NCBI GenBank assembly: GCA_942492225.1
Contig: CALODS010000053.1
Coordinates: 1-8,685, forward strand
Direction of reading: 5' to 3'
Length of the DNA stretch: 8,685 nt
Origin: JAFGTX01 sp942492225
GTDB taxonomy: Bacteria; Bacillota; Clostridia; Peptostreptococcales; Acidaminobacteraceae
Below the pieces are notes generated by a model. It was not told the DNA's origin, did not search any database, and saw only the letters and a list, made by a program, of their open reading frames with translations. This document shows, piece by piece, positions 5,277-8,685 of the stretch. A program made the position numbers and the translations under genes. How positions within the stretch are numbered: the first letter of the stretch is position 1; every line of letters begins with the position of its first letter.

Positions 5277-5318
5277 CAGGTTTTAGATGAACGTCATCAG
5301 ATAAGATGTGTTGTGAGA

Positions 5319-6557
5319 TTACAAAGAATCTAACAAAACTTCATCTAATAACAACTGAGCCAGTTTAAACGGTGTATGATTGTTTAAGCTGGCTCTTGCT
5401 GTACTATTGATGTGGTTTGTCATGAGCGTCACCTTACCTTGCGTCAGTTCACTAAAACTCTTTCCTTTTGGCAAAATATATCTTATAAATTCATGATTCT
5501 TTTCAATACACGCTTTCTGATACGATGCCATTGGGTCACAGTAAAACAAATTTGTTCTCCGCTTATAGTGCGCATCAAACTCTATAATCTCTGGTGCTTT
5601 AAATTCTGATCCGTTATCTGTAAGAATAATAGGAAAGGCACGCTTGAAAGAGTCTTTTCCTAGGGAATGATACAAATCATCAAAGACATACTCTACTTCC
5701 TCTTGTGTACATGCCTCAAGTAAAAATATGAGCATTAGAGACGTATTTCTAAAGAATAATGTTAATAATGATTTTCCACCTTTGCAGCCATGTACAGTAT
5801 CCATTTCGACGACGTGCTTTTCTGGATGTTTTTCTACATATTCTATAAAGTCTTTATAACTTCGATTCATCCTATGGACAGGTGATCTAGACGAAGCATT
5901 GTGTTTCTTTTTTCTAGGTTTATACTTCACTTTACGCGGCAGATCAACATTGCGTGCTTTAAACAGATTTTGTTCAAAATAAGTGTACAACGTCCGTTTA
6001 GAACATTTAATTTCATCGTTATGATATGCGTAGATATGTGCAATCGGTTGCCCTTTTAAGACGAGTAGTGAAATGAGTGCATCTAGTTCTGATAATTCTT
6101 TTTTAGTGAGGGCAATGCCTTCTCTATTGCTTACAAGTCCCTCTTTATAAATGGTATGAGCAGCTTTAGCTTGGTATTTATACTTTTGTAATTTGCAACT
6201 TGTCTTTTGGTGACATCCATTACAAACATGGGGGAAGCGTGTTAATTTAACGCAGTTTCTAGGTTTGTAATGCGGACAAACCCTATAGCAATTTGTCAAT
6301 TTGCATCTTTTGCATAAGCGATTACAGGCAGTTGGGCAGATATTTGTATGTGTGTAGTTCCTTCTATCATCACAAGTTAAATGCCCTATAGATTTCACTT
6401 TTCCTGAAATAATTTTATACCGTCGTATTTCTTTTGAGATCGTTGTTGGGTCTTTTCCTAAATGCTTCGCTATTGCAGTAAGTGAATATTCTTCATTTAA
6501 TGCATCTTCAATATAATGTCGATCATTGAGTGTTAAATGTTTTCCTTTAGTCGTCAT
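5319..6557 (-). CDS. IS30-family transposase
   Basis: This is a 412-residue DDE transposase that cuts and joins the ends of the surrounding element. Residues 5-46 hold the IS30 N-terminal HTH (LTLNDRHYIEDAL then SLTAIAKHLGKDPTTISKEI). Residues 62-121 form a cysteine-rich block with at least ten Cys, a likely zinc-binding or structural insert seen in larger family members. The catalytic core is complete: D253 in VVEMDTVHG, D314 in ILTDNGSEF and E352 in CIEKNHEFIRY, with the family's CDP..SYQK context before it. The start ATG lies nine bases after AGGAG. A palindrome (6569-6582) overlaps the front of that ribosome binding site. Length is typical for the long IS30 subgroup and no frameshift is seen. 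Confidence 0.96.
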   Translation of the reverse strand: MTTKGKHLTLNDRHYIEDALNEEYSLTAIAKHLGKDPTTISKEIRRYKIISGKVKSIGHLTCDDRRNYTHTNICPTACNRLCKRCKLTNCYRVCPHYKPRNCVKLTRFPHVCNGCHQKTSCKLQKYKYQAKAAHTIYKEGLVSNREGIALTKKELSELDALISLLVLKGQPIAHIYAYHNDEIKCSKRTLYTYFEQNLFKARNVDLPRKVKYKPRKKKHNASSRSPVHRMNRSYKDFIEYVEKHPEKHVVEMDTVHGCKGGKSLLTLFFRNTSLMLIFLLEACTQEEVEYVFDDLYHSLGKDSFKRAFPIILTDNGSEFKAPEIIEFDAHYKRRTNLFYCDPMASYQKACIEKNHEFIRYILPKGKSFSELTQGKVTLMTNHINSTARASLNNHTPFKLAQLLLDEVLLDSL

Positions 6558-6568
6558 TTTCTTTATCT

Positions 6569-6582
6569 CCTGATTTATCAGG
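6569..6582 (-). promoter_or_regulatory. Hairpin overlapping the transposase ribosome binding site
   Basis: On the minus strand CCTGAT-AA-ATCAGG ends inside the AGGAG Shine-Dalgarno of the transposase. In a transcript entering from outside the element it could hide that site and limit transposase synthesis, a control known in several IS families. The stem is only 6 bp with a tight loop, so the effect is uncertain. Confidence 0.35.
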
Positions 6583-6631
6583 ATAGATATCTATGACAGT
6601 ATACTAAACTCAATGCAAGACTAACTTCGGT

Positions 6632-6649
6632 TTGCAGAACTAAGTTCCG
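6632..6649 (+). repeat. Right subterminal repeat of the IS30 element
   Basis: TTGCAGAACTAAGTTCCG is the direct-orientation partner of 5212-5229. A more diverged copy (TAACTTCGG at 6622-6630) lies just before it, so the right end carries two or three boxes. Confidence 0.6.
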
Positions 6650-6664
6650 ATTTAGTGCTCTAAA

Positions 6665-6686
6665 CGGAACTTACTTTTTCATTCAA
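6665..6686 (-). repeat. Right terminal inverted repeat of the IS30 element
   Basis: It is the inverted partner of 5170-5191, with 21 of 22 positions matching. Its inner end is the inverted TAAGTTCCG box (6665-6673). Confidence 0.88.
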
Positions 6687-6715
6687 GGGTAATATAATTT
6701 AGCTAATTACATGAG

Positions 6716-6744
6716 TTTACATTTTTAAAATAAAATGTTAATAT
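6716..6744 (+). promoter_or_regulatory. Probable promoter for the broken secreted-protein gene
   Basis: A -35 TTTACA (6716-6721), a 17-bp spacer and -10 TAATAT (6739-6744) put the start near 6751, about 30 bases before the ATG at 6783. It lies wholly outside the IS30 right end, so the insertion did not remove it. Confidence 0.45.
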
Positions 6745-6782
6745 ATGTATGCGACACCCAAAAATTACAAAAGGAGAAAAAT

Positions 6783-7617
6783 ATGAAGAAAATTATATCG
6801 TTATTACTTGTTATGTCTTTTTTATCATTTAGTGTTATTCCAGGGTTTGCAGTTGTAAAAGATAGTGAGAAGTTATCGTCATCATCTATAGTATATGAAG
6901 ATGATGAAGTAAGAAAAATTGAAAAAGAATTATCAGCTGACAAAATTCTTTATGCGACATATAACAAAAAAACTTCTGAAATGACATATCAAATTGTGAA
7001 TGTTCCAAGAAATAAAGGGTTGTTTAGTAGAAGTGAGAGTGGTAGCGCTATTATCTCGAATGGAAGTTTTTTTATGGATGGTGAAATAGCATCTGAAGAG
7101 AAATCAGCGATGTATTCAAGATCTACGACAAAGTCAAATGATTTTCTATCAATTTATGATTATTACTATGTGGAAGGATCATCAGCCCAACTGTTGCATC
7201 ACTTGGTAGTGATTCGATTTGGCCACTGGCTGTCAGGTGAGCAACTACAACACCTAATCCTGAGATAGATTCATATATATCAGTCACGTAGATAATTTTA
7301 TGTATTATGTAGATAATGGGGATGAATCGGCAATTGATATTGCATATGCTTTAGGTTCAATGGCAACAACTAATATAAGACTAGCTAAGGCTAAAAAATT
7401 CATAAAAAATGCCGTAGTAGCAGCTGTTGCAGCTGTCGGTGATAATTACAATGATAGTGAGACAGCAAATCTTGTTCTTGGTTTTATAGAGGCAGCTGCA
7501 GGTACACTTTTACCTGGGTACTCTTATGGAACTTTGGCTGGAAGTGTTGCAATTGTATTAGCTAATTTACATAATTGCGAGTATAGTTATAATAAATTAG
7601 AAGGTTTATGTAATTAA
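6783..7617 (+). pseudogene. Secreted bacteriocin-like precursor, frameshifted
   Basis: AAAAGGAG precedes the ATG at 6783; an earlier ATG at 6735 has no such site. The product starts with a clear signal peptide (MKKIISLLLVMSFLSFSV... cut near GFA). It then has a polar pro-region with paired Lys/Glu and DFLSIYDYYYVEG before the frame fails. Coding character shifts frame near 7180: SPTVASLGSDSIWPLAV is read from 7184 to a TGA at 7238. It shifts again near the TATATAT run (7275-7281), where FIYISHVDNFMYYVDN leads into a 117-residue frame (7264-7617). That frame holds KKFIKNAVVAAVAAVGDN and a Gly/Ala-rich helix pair and ends NKLEGLCN. Joined, it would be about 278 residues: a pro-protein with a small hydrophobic, Ala/Gly-rich C-terminal part, the layout of secreted bacteriocins such as closticin 574. 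The bacteriocin role is inference. A sequencing error could also explain the shifts. Confidence 0.6.
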
Positions 7618-7671
7618 TAAATAATTTTAGGTGTCACATTATCAAATTTGTGAAGTTAGATTGGGAGATTT

Positions 7672-8028
7672 ATGGATTTATCAAATTCTGTAACAAATGA
7701 ATTCAATAAAAGAGGGTATAAAATTTTTAAAAATGCATATGGAGACATTGTTCTTTTATCTTCTTTTGGCGTGACGATCATATTATTTAATAGCAAAGAT
7801 GAACTTGTTTTAAAAGCGATTTCAAATTCAATGAGTTTGAAGAAGTTGAATACTATACTATCTGTTGTTGCAGTTTTGTGGGCTATTCTATCATTGTTGC
7901 AAAATTATCGCATTGTTGGTATTGAATTTTTAGTGTTCTTTATTGCAGTTGGCTTCTATCGTACAATAAAAGCTAAGAACGTCATTAATGAAATTGAAGA
8001 CTTTATAGCAAGTTATAAAAATATTTAG
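7672..8028 (+). CDS. Small membrane protein, possible immunity protein
   Basis: This is a 118-residue protein with GGGAG four bases before the ATG. The N-terminal 55 residues are mixed polar with short strands (GDIVLLSSFGVTIILF). They are followed by a hydrophobic hairpin of two membrane helices (about 60-77 and 82-97), then a charged helical tail (IKAKNVINEIEDFIASYKNI). No family is recognised. It lies 54 bp after the broken secreted-protein gene on the same strand, with no terminator between, so the two were probably co-transcribed. A small two-helix membrane protein after a secreted bacteriocin-like gene is the usual immunity arrangement, so that role is proposed by context alone. The frame is intact even though the upstream gene is not, which fits selection to keep immunity after loss of the toxin. 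Confidence 0.75.
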   Translation: MDLSNSVTNEFNKRGYKIFKNAYGDIVLLSSFGVTIILFNSKDELVLKAISNSMSLKKLNTILSVVAVLWAILSLLQNYRIVGIEFLVFFIAVGFYRTIKAKNVINEIEDFIASYKNI

Positions 8029-8100
8029 TATAGAATTGAGAGAAATATATAAATTATTGATAATGAGCAAATGAAATACATATTATTACGCATTGAGTTT

Positions 8101-8150
8101 AACAAACATAAAAAAAGCATCAACTACGTTGATGTTTTTTTATGTTTGTT
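8101..8150. terminator. Bidirectional intrinsic terminator between convergent genes
   Basis: Arms of 23-24 bases (8101-8124 with 8128-8150) pair fully except for one bulged G, around a TAC loop. The core is CATCAAC/GTTGATG, flanked by seven A on one side and seven T on the other, so each strand sees a stem followed by a T-run. It serves the membrane-protein gene on the plus strand and the gene ending at 8199 on the minus strand. Confidence 0.93.
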
Positions 8151-8198
8151 ATGAACGAAATTGCGTTACAAATACATTTCAAATTAAGTATGATGAAC

Positions 8199-8685
8199 CT
8201 AATTAAACCAAATTTCAATTCCATCATTCACCTTACATTTCTGAAATCCCTCTTGTCCTTCAACATTATAAATTGCAAAATCATTAGAGAATGAAAACTC
8301 AATACCAATAGCATTAGCATCAACAGGAATAACCTTGGTTGTTTCAACAGAATCATCAATGTATTTATAGACATGGATTGAAACTTCGCCAGTATCATTA
8401 TCCTTTTGAAATTCAAGTGTACTTCCTTGGAAGAAAGTTTCAGCAACAATGTTTTCGTATTCCTTCTTCGAATTGTCGCCCAAAGGATTAGAGATAGTGT
8501 TAATTGTTGTATAGCTCCCTTGACGAGAATTCGCTTTGCTCTGTTCATACTCAGATAATAGATTTTTGATATCTTTTAAGGGAGCAGGGAAGTCAACTTC
8601 ATTTCTAATCTTAGAAAAGCTAGCAGGTACATAATAAATTGAAGCAAGTATTGTATACGGTTCTTCTGTTTTTTTGACTTTGAAA
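8199..8685 (-). CDS. Unrecognised protein, C-terminal part (5' end outside window)
   Basis: The frame ending at 8199 (...VNDGIEIWFN) is open through to the window edge, giving at least 162 codons; the first visible ones read FKVKKTEEPYTILASIYYV. A TTG at 8483 could start a shorter 94-residue version, but no ribosome binding site precedes it and the upstream codons look coding (VPASFSKIRNEVDFPAPLKD), so a longer gene is the better call. The visible part is soluble, acidic and rich in alternating strands, with an NLLSEYEQSK helix and TGEVSIHVYKY and NAIGIEFSFS strands. It has no membrane segment and no motif I recognise, so no function is proposed. An ORF in another frame (8228-8548) is its shadow. 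Confidence 0.7.
   Translation of the reverse strand, partial: FKVKKTEEPYTILASIYYVPASFSKIRNEVDFPAPLKDIKNLLSEYEQSKANSRQGSYTTINTISNPLGDNSKKEYENIVAETFFQGSTLEFQKDNDTGEVSIHVYKYIDDSVETTKVIPVDANAIGIEFSFSNDFAIYNVEGQEGFQKCKVNDGIEIWFN

Larger units (their letters stand above)
5167..6689 (-). mobile_element. IS30-family insertion sequence, complete
   Basis: One transposase gene on the minus strand is bounded by imperfect terminal inverted repeats, whose recognisable core is TTGAATGAAAAAGTAA(C/G)TTCCG at 5170-5191 and, inverted, at 6665-6686. Three more bases match partly (CCG versus CCC), giving ends at 5167 and 6689 and a length near 1.52 kb, at the long end for this family. The bases outside both ends read TAAT (5163-5166 and 6690-6693), a possible 4-bp target duplication. 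IS30 elements more often make 2-3 bp, so the exact ends are uncertain. The transposase frame is intact, so the element may be active. Confidence 0.88.

Noticed and set aside
6735..6782. Upstream ATG at 6735 for the broken secreted-protein gene
   Set aside because: It overlaps the -10 region of the predicted promoter and lacks a Shine-Dalgarno, while AAAAGGAG sits before the ATG at 6783 that begins a signal peptide.
7170..7285. Programmed frameshifting in the secreted precursor
   Set aside because: There is no slippery heptamer with a downstream structure, and at least two shifts plus a stop are needed, so decay or sequence error is simpler.
8228..8548. 106-codon minus-strand ORF overlapping the last gene
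   Set aside because: It is a shadow frame with no ribosome binding site; the overlapping frame continues to the window edge with better coding character.
1..8685. CRISPR array, integrase attachment sites or prophage
   Set aside because: No regularly spaced direct repeats, no integrase and no phage structural genes are seen.

Overview
The window is AT-rich, low-GC DNA with strong AGGAGG-type ribosome binding sites, TTGACA/TATAAT-type promoters, Gram-positive signal peptides, a lipoprotein and an IS30-family element. This points to a member of the Bacillota (Firmicutes), but nothing fixes the genus. TGA and TAG both act as ordinary stops. The content is accessory: surface and secreted proteins, small regulators, an insertion sequence and a decayed gene. 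There is no housekeeping gene, tRNA, rRNA or CRISPR array.

Layout. (1) 1-1749 (+) is the 3' part of a large PKD-domain surface-type protein, closed by a strong terminator at 1756-1797. (2) 1796-2390 (-) is a compact module. From upstream to downstream it has a TTGACA-17-TATACT promoter, a 31-residue hydrophobic peptide (2332-2237) behind a near-perfect Shine-Dalgarno sequence, a 45-residue one- or two-pass membrane peptide (2129-1992), and a 64-residue HTH protein (1990-1796). A convincing promoter on the + strand (2165-2194) would transcribe an RNA of about 114 nt antisense to the 31-residue peptide, ending in a long hairpin plus T-run. This has the layout of a type I toxin-antitoxin locus, joined here to a small DNA-binding protein. 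An imperfect palindrome lies exactly over the toxin promoter. (3) 2451-3746 (+) is a repeat-containing lipoprotein, followed by a GC-rich, apparently structured transcribed segment (3817-3915) and a perfect terminator (3945-3976). (4) 3977-4219 has no gene but holds a perfect 16-bp-stem palindrome. (5) 4220-5160 (-) is a two-gene unit: a small secreted cationic protein followed by a coiled-coil protein resembling DUF1878/YhaI. (6) 5167-6689 is a complete IS30-family insertion sequence. Its left end stops 6 bp before the start codon of the secreted-protein gene. (7) 6783-7617 (+) is a broken gene for a secreted, bacteriocin-like precursor, followed by a small two-helix membrane protein (7672-8028) that could be its immunity partner. 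(8) 8199 to the window end (-) is the 3' part of an unrecognised gene, convergent with the previous one across a bidirectional terminator.

How the parts fit. The likely system of interest is the type I toxin-like/antisense RNA/HTH module at 1796-2390. Its components are small and mostly below usual gene-calling thresholds. The second theme is two flanking 'small secreted protein plus small partner' units separated by the IS30 copy, which has probably disturbed expression of one of them. The other one carries frameshifts. Functional statements about these secreted proteins are inference. The IS30 transposase, the promoters and the terminators are well supported.
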